Source: Deltaproteobacteria bacterium
GTDB taxonomy: Bacteria > Desulfobacterota > Syntrophia > Syntrophales > JACQWR01
Length of the DNA stretch: 38,268 nucleotides
NCBI GenBank assembly: GCA_026388415.1
Contig: JAPLJV010000033.1
Coordinates: forward strand, 1-38,268
Direction: 5' to 3'
Part shown: piece after piece, positions 9,121 through 16,920 of the stretch
How positions within the stretch are numbered: position 1 is the stretch's first letter
Layout of the letters: each line of letters begins with the position of its first letter
Notes under the pieces: generated by a model
What the model was told of the DNA's origin: nothing
The model's input: the letters and a program-made list of their open reading frames with translations, nothing else
Database searches by the model: none
Position numbers and translations under genes: made by a program

Positions 9121-9142
9121 ACCACCCCCGACATAGAGCGTC

Positions 9143-10111
9143 CTATGTGCGATATTTTTTTGTCATTTTTTTGATTTCTTTTTTGACCCTGTCCCTCAGC
9201 CATTTCGGTTCCCGTACTTCCACTTCTGACCCGTGCCGGAGGATCTCCATCAGGATTTCGGCTTCATGAGAAACGGGGATGGTCAGTTGCAGGGCGCCGT
9301 CCGGGAGTTCCTCTGTCTTCTGATCCCGATGCCAAACCTGCCCCCGTATCCACCGCGAGCGGACCGGCGAAAATCGCAGGACAACGGGGAAGCTCTCGCG
9401 GTTCTGAAATATCCCGAACGTGTTGGTGAGAAAGGGTTTCCATTCCGCTTCGGGACGGGGAGAAAATTGCTCGTCTGAAACCCGGCAGTCGCTGATGCGG
9501 GAAAGGAGAAAATCGCGCCAGTCTTTGCGCATCCGGCAATAAGCAATCAGATGCCAGGCGCCCATGTAATTCACCAGATGGTGCGGTTCCACCGTTCTGG
9601 CTGTCGTTCGGTTGCCGGCGGGCGAGTAGTAATTGAAGGCAAGCAGGCGGAACATCAACAGGGCATTGCTGACGCATCCGAACAACAAGGGGTTGGCAGG
9701 GGTAACTTCGCTGACGCGGAAGGAAAAGGCCTGGTCGGGATCGGTATGATGGGGCACATTTTCTGAGAGCACGGCGCCGAGCTTCCCGGCGATGTTCCCC
9801 AACTCGTCGCCCAACGGGCCTGCGGCTGCGTCGCTGAGCAGCTTTTTCGATATGAGGAGCGACAGGAGTTCCTTTTCCTGGAGACGCAGGACGGGAAGCT
9901 GGAAGGTGGGATCAACGTAATAGAAGCCCCTCCGGGCGGGGTCATATTCAAGGGGGGCATGCAGCCGGCAGCGGAAGAACTCGATGGAACGCTGGGCCGT
10001 CTTAATGGAGCATTCAAACTGCCGGGCCAGGGTTGACGCATTGGGGAAGTTATGTTTTTTCGCTTCGCTGTCAAACCAGAAAAACCGTTCCAGGAAAAGT
10101 TGCTCCCCCAT
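9143..10111 (-). CDS. WYL-domain transcriptional regulator of the cas operon
   Basis: Encodes 322 residues. An N-terminal winged helix-turn-helix (about 22-60, ASTLARQFECSIKTAQRSIEF) is followed by the WYL domain (about 145-212, with LAFNYYSPAGNRTTARTVEPHHLV, GAWHLIAYCRMRKDWRDF and SRISDCRV) and a C-terminal WCX region. WYL domains sense ligands, probably nucleic-acid-derived, and many sit beside defence genes; the WYL protein Sll7009 represses a I-D CRISPR locus in Synechocystis. The ribosome site AAGGAG precedes the ATG. The stop is 22 bp before the exonuclease start, so it is probably first in the WYL-exonuclease-cas operon and may autoregulate it. Confidence 0.93.
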   Translation of the reverse strand: MGEQLFLERFFWFDSEAKKHNFPNASTLARQFECSIKTAQRSIEFFRCRLHAPLEYDPARRGFYYVDPTFQLPVLRLQEKELLSLLISKKLLSDAAAGPLGDELGNIAGKLGAVLSENVPHHTDPDQAFSFRVSEVTPANPLLFGCVSNALLMFRLLAFNYYSPAGNRTTARTVEPHHLVNYMGAWHLIAYCRMRKDWRDFLLSRISDCRVSDEQFSPRPEAEWKPFLTNTFGIFQNRESFPVVLRFSPVRSRWIRGQVWHRDQKTEELPDGALQLTIPVSHEAEILMEILRHGSEVEVREPKWLRDRVKKEIKKMTKKYRT

Positions 10112-10125
10112 ATGCCGCTCCTTAC

Positions 10126-10173
10126 TTCCGGGGACACGATGCGATCCCTGCGGGCTTCCGCATCATGTCCCCG
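10126..10173 (-). repeat. 48-bp palindromic element, copy 2, in the 5' region of the WYL gene
   Basis: Differs at two of 48 positions from the element inside the exonuclease gene (8615-8662). It sits directly upstream of the ribosome site (AAGGAG) of the WYL regulator, within the probable 5' untranslated region of the cas operon. It would form a long RNA hairpin there and could affect translation or mRNA stability of the regulator. Confidence 0.85.
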
Positions 10174-10183
10174 TTTTCCCCAT

Positions 10184-10215
10184 GGATTCCCGCCCAAAAG
10201 ATTCGCGGGAATGAC
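10184..10215. repeat. GGATTCCCGC...GCGGGAATGAC palindromic repeat
   Basis: Arms GGATTCCCGC and CGCGGGAATGAC flank a short centre. This is a member of the widespread family of REP-like palindromes ending in ...GGAATGAC / GGAATCCAG, also present at about 22.1, 25.1 and 36.5-36.7 kb in this window. It lies between the ATPase stop and the WYL regulator. Confidence 0.7.
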
Positions 10216-10241
10216 AGGCTTGGTAGTAGTGCAATGATCTC

Positions 10242-11375
10242 TCAGCCAATAAACTTCAGGTAATTCTCCCGATTGACCACCTGCCAGGAGGCTTCCGGAT
10301 AGGCAGTGGCCCACTCCCGCGGCGGGCGGTTCCGTGCCTTGCCCCATTTCATCTCAAAGCCGTAAAGACGTCCGCCCCGTTCCTCGACAAAGTCAATCTC
10401 CTGTTTCGTGTAGGTGCGCCAGAAGTAGTTGTTTGCGGCCAAACCGAGATATTCCTGCTTCTTCAGGCGTTCCATGACCAGATAGTTTTCCCAGAGAAGC
10501 CCTGCGTCGTCGCGCAGCAGCAGGGGGTTGAAGTTGCTGATCAGGGCATTGCGGATGCCGTTATCGAGGAAATAATAGCGGCAGTTTTTGGTAATTTCCT
10601 TGCGCAGATTGCGGCTGAATCCCGGTATCCGGACGACCACAAAGGCCTTTTCCAGCAGGTCGAGGTAACGCTCGGCGGTGTTCTTGCTCATGCCAAGGTT
10701 GGCGGCCAATTCGGTATAGGACACTTCCCTGCCGATCTGAAAGGCAATCAACTGCAAGAGCCGACCGATCTTTGCGGAGTGACGGACGCCGTCCAGTTCC
10801 AAGACATCCTTGTACAAGTAGGAAGCGACGATCTCCTGCAGATACTGCTCGCGACGGCGATTGTCCGCCATCAGAACAATCTCGGGATAGGAACCGTATA
10901 TTAGGCGACTTTCCAGATTTGCGGAGGTCTGTGCCGGGTTTTCGTTTGCGCCGATTTCCAGTTGTGCCAGAGGATAGAGCCGCAGGGTATATTTCCGGCC
11001 TGTGAGAGGCTCGCCGACGTTCCGTGCGAGGTCAAAAGAGGACGAGCCCGTGGCAATGACCCGGACGCCCTCCAGGTGATCAACGATCAGCTTGAGGTTA
11101 AGGCCGATGTCAGCGATGCGCTGTGCTTCGTCAATTACCAGGAGACTGCTCGAACCGACGAAGGCCCTCAGCTTTTCTATGGAGCGGCTGGACAGAAAAT
11201 CATGAACTGCAATGTCCTCTCCACTCACGACCAGCCGTGGTTCGTGCTGAACCTCCTTGAGGAATTCCTGCACCAGCGTCGTTTTGCCGGTACGGCGGGC
11301 GCCGTACAAAACCACAACTTTGCCGGGAGTGATTAGGTCGCGCAGGTTGTCGAGTTGTTTCTGTCGAATGTACAT
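10242..11375 (-). CDS. AAA+ ATPase with C-terminal DUF4143 domain (first copy)
   Basis: About 377 residues from the ATG at 11375, which has a GGAG ribosome site; a TTG farther upstream (11417) is less likely. The Walker A motif is YGARRTGKTT and Walker B is LLVIDEAQ, followed by a sensor-like TGSSSFDL. The C-terminal DUF4143 region ends in a PD-(D/E)XK-like strand set (KQEIDFVEERGG, GFEMKWGK). Family members are common, usually stand-alone, and of unknown function. It is transcribed toward the WYL-cas genes but separated from them by about 130 bp of repeats. A distant relative with the same architecture is encoded at 25269-26453. Confidence 0.9.
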   Translation of the reverse strand: MYIRQKQLDNLRDLITPGKVVVLYGARRTGKTTLVQEFLKEVQHEPRLVVSGEDIAVHDFLSSRSIEKLRAFVGSSSLLVIDEAQRIADIGLNLKLIVDHLEGVRVIATGSSSFDLARNVGEPLTGRKYTLRLYPLAQLEIGANENPAQTSANLESRLIYGSYPEIVLMADNRRREQYLQEIVASYLYKDVLELDGVRHSAKIGRLLQLIAFQIGREVSYTELAANLGMSKNTAERYLDLLEKAFVVVRIPGFSRNLRKEITKNCRYYFLDNGIRNALISNFNPLLLRDDAGLLWENYLVMERLKKQEYLGLAANNYFWRTYTKQEIDFVEERGGRLYGFEMKWGKARNRPPREWATAYPEASWQVVNRENYLKFIG

Positions 11376-11407
11376 ATTTTCTCCAGCATTATTTTTATAT
11401 TGACCGT

Positions 11408-11435
11408 ATAATATCAAATTAAGTCAATATAGCAA
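11408..11435 (-). promoter_or_regulatory. Candidate promoter and operator of the first DUF4143 ATPase
   Basis: On the minus strand TTGCTA (11430-11435) and TATTAT (11408-11413) are separated by 16 nt, a fair sigma-70 match 33 bp upstream of the ATG. A dyad TTGAC...GTCAA overlaps the -10 region. Seen by eye only; no start site is known. Confidence 0.4.
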
Positions 11436-11715
11436 GGTTTATTTTACACTCACCTCTTGATAACAAGGCATCATCTGAGGTCATTGCGCCTGCTCTGGGT
11501 GATCTGCTTGAGGTATGCGGCGAAGAACGGGATTTGTTTCGTCGGCAAAGGTCAGGCAAATTTCGGATTCCTTTTAGCTTTCCAAGTCGGCAGGCATTTG
11601 ATATGGGTAATTCTACCGGGGCGCTTTGATGGTTCAGGCTTGCAGCCGGAAACATTTGTTAATTTTTTGGTTCAATCTGCAAGATTGAACCAGCCCCAGC
11701 GATTTTAAAGAGGTC
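11436..11715. other. Non-coding stretch between divergent genes, with a perfect hairpin
   Basis: No convincing gene is seen. A perfect 9-bp inverted repeat (GGTTCAATC-5 nt-GATTGAACC, 11669-11691) lies 25 bp upstream of the FAD protein start. It has no T-run on its 3' side on either strand, so it looks like an operator or mRNA hairpin rather than a terminator. A plus-strand open frame (about 11420-11629, no good start) has protein-like composition but matches no family recognised here. Confidence 0.5.
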
Positions 11716-13347
11716 ATGATGATCGTTACTATTTCCGGAATCAAGGTTCCGCTGGAGGAAGAGGGAAAGATGCTGTCGGCAAGGCTGGCTGAGATTTTCT
11801 CCCTGCCCGAGGAAGCATTTTTTTCCCTGCGTGTGCTCAAAAAATCTCTGGATGCGCGCCGCAACCGGCCGCCGTTTTTCGTTTATTCCGTTGAGGTGGT
11901 ACTGCCGCAAGGTACGCACTTACCAGTTGACGCTGCGGGAGAGATCAAGATCAGCATAGTGCCGGAAACCCTTGCCTTATCTGACGGTGTTCAGGGGGCT
12001 AAGAGTAGCATTGCCGGTCGTAGCCTTATTAAAGCCGGGGCGAAAAAAGTGATCGTTGTGGGGAGCGGTCCGGCCGGTTTGTTTGCGGCTCTCCGGCTGG
12101 CCGAAAACGGTATCCCCGTGCTGCTCCTGGAAAGAGGGGACCCTATTCCCGCGCGGTGTCAGGAGGTGCAATCCTTCTGGGAAACGGGTAGGCTCAATCG
12201 GGAAAGTAACGTCCTTTTCGGAGAAGGAGGAGCCGGCACTTTTTCCGATGGCAAGCTGACCAGCCGGGTTAAAAACCCCCAGATGGGCCTGGTAAAGGAA
12301 ACTCTGGTGGAGTTTGGTGCGCCATCGGATATATTAACTGATGCCAAGCCCCATATCGGTACCGACATACTGCGGGCTGTTGTAGTCAATTTCCGGCAGA
12401 AACTCCTGGACCTTGGTTGTGAAATAAGATTCGGGGCGCTCGTCTCCGACTTCATTCTCCGGGGCGGCCGGTTGGTCGGCGTGGTGGTTAATGGTGCCGA
12501 GGAGATCAAGGCCGATCAGCTTGTTCTCGCCATTGGCCAGAATGCCGACGATACTTATCGGCGGCTCCATGAACGAGGCGTCCAGTTAGCGCCGAAGCCC
12601 TTTGCCATGGGGCTCCGCCTGGAGCATCCGCAGAGTCTGATCAATCAGATCCAGTACGGCAAATGGCAGCATCCCGAACTGCCGCCGGCCGATTATTTCT
12701 TGACAGCCAGGGTGGCACAGCCGGAACGTTCCGTTTATACTTTCTGCATGTGCCCCGGCGGCCAGGTTATCGGTTGCAGTTCTGAACCCGGTGGCGTGAT
12801 TACGAATGGCATGAGCCGCTCATCCCGGGACGGCGCTTATGGCAACAGTGCGGTGGTGGTTAACGTCAGCCCCGCTGATTTTTCCGGCACGCCGCAAGAA
12901 CCGTTGCCGGGGCTCGCTTTCCGCAGGCAGTGGGAAGAGCGGGCCTTTGTGCTGGGAGGGGGAAATTATTGTGCTCCGGCGCAGCGCCTGACGGACTTTT
13001 TGCAGGGCAGGGAGAGCGCTGCGCTTGCTCCGACGAGTTTTCGGCCGGGAGTCAAGGCGGCGTTTTTATCGGAGGCTTTGCCCGCATTTATGGCTGAGGC
13101 GCTGCAGGACGGTCTGCGGCAATTTGGCCGCCGGCTACCCGGATTTCTCGCCGCCGAAGCAACCCTGATCGGGGTGGAAACCAGGACTTCGTCGCCTATT
13201 CGGATACTGCGCGACACTGCCGGGCTAAGTGTCAACACGGCAGGTATCTATCCCTGCGGCGAAGGCGCCGGTTACGCGGGCGGCATCGTCAGCTCGGCCT
13301 TAGACGGGATCAGGGCGGCGGAAAGCCTCATCAGTTCGCTGGGATAG
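11716..13347 (+). CDS. FAD-dependent dehydrogenase-like protein (COG2509 type)
   Basis: Encodes 543 residues. An N-terminal domain of about 100 residues precedes a Rossmann dinucleotide-binding motif (KKVIVVGSGPAGLFAALRLA, GxGxxG at 116-121). FGEGGAGTFSDGKLTSRVKN and a C-terminal GxGAGYAGGIVSSALDG motif (CGEGAGYAGGIVSSA) follow. This is the pattern of the 'NAD(FAD)-utilizing dehydrogenase' family, whose substrate is unknown. A modest ribosome site (AGAGG) precedes the ATG. Its last 17 bp overlap the end of ribD on the other strand, so the two convergent genes share their 3' ends and no separate terminator fits between them. Confidence 0.88.
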   Translation: MMIVTISGIKVPLEEEGKMLSARLAEIFSLPEEAFFSLRVLKKSLDARRNRPPFFVYSVEVVLPQGTHLPVDAAGEIKISIVPETLALSDGVQGAKSSIAGRSLIKAGAKKVIVVGSGPAGLFAALRLAENGIPVLLLERGDPIPARCQEVQSFWETGRLNRESNVLFGEGGAGTFSDGKLTSRVKNPQMGLVKETLVEFGAPSDILTDAKPHIGTDILRAVVVNFRQKLLDLGCEIRFGALVSDFILRGGRLVGVVVNGAEEIKADQLVLAIGQNADDTYRRLHERGVQLAPKPFAMGLRLEHPQSLINQIQYGKWQHPELPPADYFLTARVAQPERSVYTFCMCPGGQVIGCSSEPGGVITNGMSRSSRDGAYGNSAVVVNVSPADFSGTPQEPLPGLAFRRQWEERAFVLGGGNYCAPAQRLTDFLQGRESAALAPTSFRPGVKAAFLSEALPAFMAEALQDGLRQFGRRLPGFLAAEATLIGVETRTSSPIRILRDTAGLSVNTAGIYPCGEGAGYAGGIVSSALDGIRAAESLISSLG

Positions 13348-14431
13348 CGTCAATAATGATGTCCCCGCCGCGCCGGGAAACCTTCCGGAAATCAAGTTTG
13401 ATTGCCTCATCCATGCTCTGGTTGCCCAGATCCGCGATCGCCTCGATGCCGCGGCCGAGGATTTTCGGCGCCACGATGATCACTAAGCGGTCTGCCAATT
13501 TTCCGTGCAGAAGGGACGTGATGATGGCCGCGCCGCCTTCCACGAGGACGGAGGCAATCTGCCTCTGCCCCAGTTCCTGAAGGAGTTTCGGTAAATCCAC
13601 ACGGCCGCTTCCCTCTGCATTCATCATCCCATCTAAACACAGCGTTTCTATCCCCTGCGCCTTGAGCTTCCGTATTTTTCGCGGCGGGGCCTGACTGGTG
13701 GTGGCGATGATGGTCCGGGCTTTTTCCTGGTTTTGCAAAATCTTCGCCTCCAGGGGTAAGCGCAGGTGGGAATCCACAACGATCCGGACGGGATTTCGCC
13801 CCTTTACGTGGCGGACTGTTAATTCCGGGTCATCCGCCAGAACCGTGCCGACCCCCACGAGAATGGCATCGTGCGTGCTGCGCAGGCGGTGGGCGAAGAT
13901 CCGGGACGCTGGGGAGCTGATCCAGCGGGAATGGCCCGTGACGGAGGCGATGCGGCCATCAATCGTCTGGGCGAATTTGAGCGTGACGAATGGGATGTCG
14001 GTCGTGATATATTTAAAGAAATGTTCATTGATCTCCCGGCAGGCCTGCTCCATGACCCCCACGGTTACATCAATCCCAGCCCGCCAGAGGGCCGCGATGC
14101 CCTGCCCGGCAACGAGTGGGTTGGCATCGGCTGTGCCGATAACCACTCGCGCCAACTGCAGGCCGATAAGTGTCTCTGCGCAGGGTGGCGTCTTGCCGTA
14201 ATGACAGCAAGGCTCCAGGGTCACATAGAGGGTGGCGCCCCGCACGGATCCCCGCACCTTCCGGAGGGCGTTTATCTCGGCATGGGGGCCGCCGAATTGC
14301 TCATGATAACCTTCGCCGATGATCCGGTCGCCTTTAACGATGACGGCGCCCACCATGGGATTGGGGCTTACCCATCCTTCCCCGCGTCGCGCGAGCCGCA
14401 AGGCCCGTTGCATGTAAAATTCATCCTTCAT
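13331..14431 (-). CDS. ribD: Bifunctional riboflavin biosynthesis protein RibD
   Basis: Encodes 366 residues. The N-terminal deaminase domain (1-145) has the zinc motifs HAEINAL and PCCHYGKTPPCAETL. The C-terminal reductase domain (from about 150) has FAQTIDGRIA, SRWISSPASR, DAILVGVGTVLADDPELTVR and VEGGAAIITSLL. It carries out the second and third steps of riboflavin synthesis from GTP (deamination of the pyrimidine ring, then side-chain reduction with NADPH). The normal partners ribE, ribBA and ribH are not next to it here, and no FMN riboswitch was seen upstream. Confidence 0.96.
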   Translation of the reverse strand: MKDEFYMQRALRLARRGEGWVSPNPMVGAVIVKGDRIIGEGYHEQFGGPHAEINALRKVRGSVRGATLYVTLEPCCHYGKTPPCAETLIGLQLARVVIGTADANPLVAGQGIAALWRAGIDVTVGVMEQACREINEHFFKYITTDIPFVTLKFAQTIDGRIASVTGHSRWISSPASRIFAHRLRSTHDAILVGVGTVLADDPELTVRHVKGRNPVRIVVDSHLRLPLEAKILQNQEKARTIIATTSQAPPRKIRKLKAQGIETLCLDGMMNAEGSGRVDLPKLLQELGQRQIASVLVEGGAAIITSLLHGKLADRLVIIVAPKILGRGIEAIADLGNQSMDEAIKLDFRKVSRRGGDIIIDAIPAN

Positions 14432-14455
14432 TTTTTCACCCGAAGCTGCATCTCA

Positions 14456-14492
14456 AATCCCCCTCAATCCCCCTTTGCTAAAGGGGGAGATT
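14456..14492. repeat. C-rich palindromic repeat (AATCCCCC...GGGGGAGATT)
   Basis: Arms AATCCCCCT and AGGGGGAGATT flank a TTTGCTAA-type centre. One of several copies of the same family in the window (15873, 32801, 32908, 37956). Lies between the ribD start and the RmlC-like gene. Confidence 0.75.
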
Positions 14493-14618
14493 ACTACCTA
14501 CCTCCTACACCATATCATGACCCGAGCGCCATTAAAATCAGTTTATCATCATGTTTCTCTTGTGGCCTTTTTCTGAACTATGCTATATGAATCGAAAATT
14601 ATTGAAGGAGCATCAGCT

Positions 14619-15074
14619 ATGATTGCAGGGGTTGTGGTGAAGAAATTGAAGGTCATTCCCGACGAGCGGGGCCGGCTGATGGAGATATTGCGCGCTGACG
14701 ACGAGACGTTTAGTAAATTTGGCCAGGTATATATGACCGCCGCCTATCCGGGGGTGGTGAAGGGATGGCATTACCACAAGAAACAGTTCGATAACATGGC
14801 CGTCGTCAAGGGCATGATGAAGATTGTGCTCTATGACGGACGCGAGAATGGGCCTACTTACGGGGAGATCAATGAGATTTTTGCCGGCGACCACAACCCG
14901 GTGCTCGTGCATATTCCGCCTTACGTGTACCATGGTTTCAAATGCATCTCCACGGAGGAAGCGCTCGTGGTGAATGTCCCCAGTGAATCATATAACTACC
15001 TGGAGCCCGATGAGTTTCGCCTCCCCCCGCATGGCACCGATATTCCTTACTCTTGGGACAGAAAGGACGGATAG
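14619..15074 (+). CDS. RmlC-like cupin (dTDP-4-dehydrorhamnose 3,5-epimerase family)
   Basis: Encodes 151 residues from the ATG at 14619, chosen because GAAGGAG lies 8 nt upstream; an earlier ATG at 14580 lacks a ribosome site. DERGRLMEILRADD, YPGVVKGWHYHKKQFDN, VVKGMMKIVLYDGREN and HIPPYVYHGFK are the RmlC core, with the His of GWHYH and the YHGF strand. It is shorter than classical RmlC (about 180 residues), so the exact sugar substrate is uncertain. No other nucleotide-sugar gene is adjacent; the prepilin peptidase follows after 3 bp. Confidence 0.85.
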   Translation: MIAGVVVKKLKVIPDERGRLMEILRADDETFSKFGQVYMTAAYPGVVKGWHYHKKQFDNMAVVKGMMKIVLYDGRENGPTYGEINEIFAGDHNPVLVHIPPYVYHGFKCISTEEALVVNVPSESYNYLEPDEFRLPPHGTDIPYSWDRKDG

Positions 15075-15077
15075 ACC

Positions 15078-15842
15078 TTGATTTACCTGGAAATAATGAT
15101 TGGTATGATCGGTGCGGCGATCGGAAGTTTTCTCAATGTCTGCATCCTGCGGCTTCCGGCCGGCGAGTCGCTCGTGCTGCCCGCCTCCCATTGTCCGAAG
15201 TGTAACTACTCCCTCAAGTTTTATGATAATATTCCCATTGTCAGCTATCTGGTGCTGCGGGGCAAATGCCGGAACTGCCGGAAAGCCATATCCCTCCAGT
15301 ACCCCTTGGTCGAGCTGCTGACGGCCATCATGGCGCTGCTGCTTTTCTGGAAGTTCGGGCTGAATCTGAAATTGCTCTTTTCCTTCATATTTACCTGTAG
15401 TTTGATTGTCATCACCTTCATTGATCTGGAGCATCAGATTATCCCGGATGTCATCACCCTGCCGGGCATTCCCATTTTTTTCCTGATGGCGGTTTTTGCC
15501 ATGGGCATTCCCTGGCTGGAGGCGGCGCTCGGGTTGTTGATCGGCGGCGGCATCCTTTATGTCATCGCCCTGGGCTATGAACTGATCAGAAAGGCAGAGG
15601 GCATGGGCGGCGGCGACATCAAGCTGTTGGCCATGCTGGGGGCCTTCTACGGCTGGAAATCCCTCTTTTTCATCCTCTTTGTGAGTTCATTTCTGGGCGC
15701 CATCGTGGGGCTTACGGTGATGCTCGTCAAGGGAAAAGATATGAAGTACGCCGTTCCCTTCGGCCCTTTTCTCTCCGTGGCCGCCATCGCCTATATTTTC
15801 TGGGGGGACAATTTTATCCAACTCTTTTTGATTCGTCATTAA
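15078..15842 (+). CDS. pilD: Prepilin peptidase / N-methyltransferase (type IV leader peptidase)
   Basis: Encodes 254 residues from a TTG at 15078 with AAGGACGG upstream; ATG at 15096 is an alternative. The N-terminal GAAIGSFLNVCILRLP and two CxxC pairs (Cys39/42 and Cys64/67, a zinc site) are typical. The aspartyl protease motifs follow: FIDLEHQIIPD and GMGGGDIKLLAMLGAF (GxGD). Several hydrophobic segments fit an inner-membrane protein. It cleaves and N-methylates type IV pilins and type II secretion pseudopilins. No pilus gene lies in the window. Confidence 0.93.
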   Translation: MIYLEIMIGMIGAAIGSFLNVCILRLPAGESLVLPASHCPKCNYSLKFYDNIPIVSYLVLRGKCRNCRKAISLQYPLVELLTAIMALLLFWKFGLNLKLLFSFIFTCSLIVITFIDLEHQIIPDVITLPGIPIFFLMAVFAMGIPWLEAALGLLIGGGILYVIALGYELIRKAEGMGGGDIKLLAMLGAFYGWKSLFFILFVSSFLGAIVGLTVMLVKGKDMKYAVPFGPFLSVAAIAYIFWGDNFIQLFLIRH

Positions 15843-15872
15843 CCCCCATGCCCGGCGCGGGCACGACGAAAT

Positions 15873-15927
15873 ATGAAAATCCCCCCTCAACCCCCCTTTG
15901 GTAAAGAGGGGGTGGGGGGATTTTCAT
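15873..15927. repeat. Long C-rich palindrome between convergent genes, possible terminator
   Basis: Fourteen-base arms ATGAAAATCCCCCC and GGGGGGATTTTCAT flank an inner pair around TTTGGTAAAG. It sits between the convergent ends of the prepilin peptidase gene and the tartronate semialdehyde reductase gene, so it could stop transcription from both sides, but it belongs to the dispersed C-rich repeat family. Confidence 0.7.
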
Positions 15928-15996
15928 GTTAAGCTTCTCGATGCGAAAGAGTTGGAAAAGGCTGTGTTTGCACCCGGTGTGTTTTTCGAGGTAACA

Positions 15997-16908
15997 TCAG
16001 ACAATCTGGTGATCGTCAGGTATTGTACGGTTCGATTTCGACATGGCCTCAATTATTTCCAGAAGTTGCGAAGAGTCTTCGTTGCCCCCGCCGCGGCCGA
16101 TGAGGGCGTTGAACATCTGCGTAACGAGCGCAGTTGCGGGCAGCGCCAGGCCGAGGGCATGGGCCTCATCCAGGACAATCTGGATGTCTTTATAGTGGAG
16201 GCGGGCCTCAATCCCGGCCTGGTAATTTCTTTCCACCATGCGTTTTCCCAGCACCTCCAGAATTCTGCTCTGGGCCTCGCCGCCGGATAGGGCCTCATAT
16301 ATCTTCTCCGGGTCCAATCCATTCTTGCGGGCGAAGGTAAAGGCCTCCGCCAGACCCTGCAGGGTGATCAGCAAGACCATCTGATTGCAGGCCTTGGCGA
16401 CTTGTCCGGCGCTGTTTGACCCAATATGAACGATGCTTTTGCCGAGGCAGGCAAAAAGAGGTTTGACCCGATCGAATATTTCCGGCTTACCCCCCACCAT
16501 TATGGAAAGGGTCCCGTTTATGGCCCCGCTCTCACCGCCCGAGACGGGGGCGTCAAGGGTTTCAATGCCGGCCTCGGCAAGCCGCGCGGCAATCACACGG
16601 GTAGCAGCCGGTGCAATGGTGCCCATATCTACGAGAATGGAACCCGGCCGGGCGCCGGCGAGGATGCCTTTCTCTCCCAGGACGACCTCCCGCACATCAT
16701 TCGTTGTGGTCACCATGGTAAAGACAATATCACAACCTGCGGCCACCTCAGCCGCCGACCCGCAGGCAATTGCGCCGGCCTCAACGAGAGAGGCCATCGT
16801 CTCCGGGCGCCTTCCGTAGACCAACAGGCGGTAGCCGCCCCTGATAAGGTTCAGGGCCATGGGCCTACCCATGACGCCGAGACCGATAAAGCCGACGCGT
16901 GGTAACAT
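15997..16908 (-). CDS. garR: 2-hydroxy-3-oxopropionate (tartronate semialdehyde) reductase, copy 1
   Basis: Encodes 303 residues of the beta-hydroxyacid dehydrogenase family. The NAD(P) motif is VGFIGLGVMGRPMALNL, the substrate loop is LDAPVSGGESGA, and the catalytic Lys lies in GQVAKACNQ. The family reduces tartronate semialdehyde to D-glycerate, or oxidises related beta-hydroxyacids such as 3-hydroxyisobutyrate. The tartronate semialdehyde assignment rests on neighbours (glyoxylate carboligase-like enzyme, glycerate kinase). It starts 12 nt after a paralogue with the same motifs, indicating a tandem duplication, and is the last gene of the cluster. Confidence 0.85.
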   Translation of the reverse strand: MLPRVGFIGLGVMGRPMALNLIRGGYRLLVYGRRPETMASLVEAGAIACGSAAEVAAGCDIVFTMVTTTNDVREVVLGEKGILAGARPGSILVDMGTIAPAATRVIAARLAEAGIETLDAPVSGGESGAINGTLSIMVGGKPEIFDRVKPLFACLGKSIVHIGSNSAGQVAKACNQMVLLITLQGLAEAFTFARKNGLDPEKIYEALSGGEAQSRILEVLGKRMVERNYQAGIEARLHYKDIQIVLDEAHALGLALPATALVTQMFNALIGRGGGNEDSSQLLEIIEAMSKSNRTIPDDHQIV

Positions 16909-16920
16909 TTATTTCACCCT

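Noticed and set aside
11420-11629. Plus-strand open frame (containing ALGDLLEVCGEERDLF) between the first ATPase and the FAD protein
   Set aside because: Protein-like composition but no start codon with ribosome site and no recognisable family; could be a gene remnant, not supported enough to list as one.
14456-14492. C-rich palindromes considered as a second CRISPR array
   Set aside because: Copies are few, irregularly spaced over the whole window and vary in structure; there are no regular spacers.
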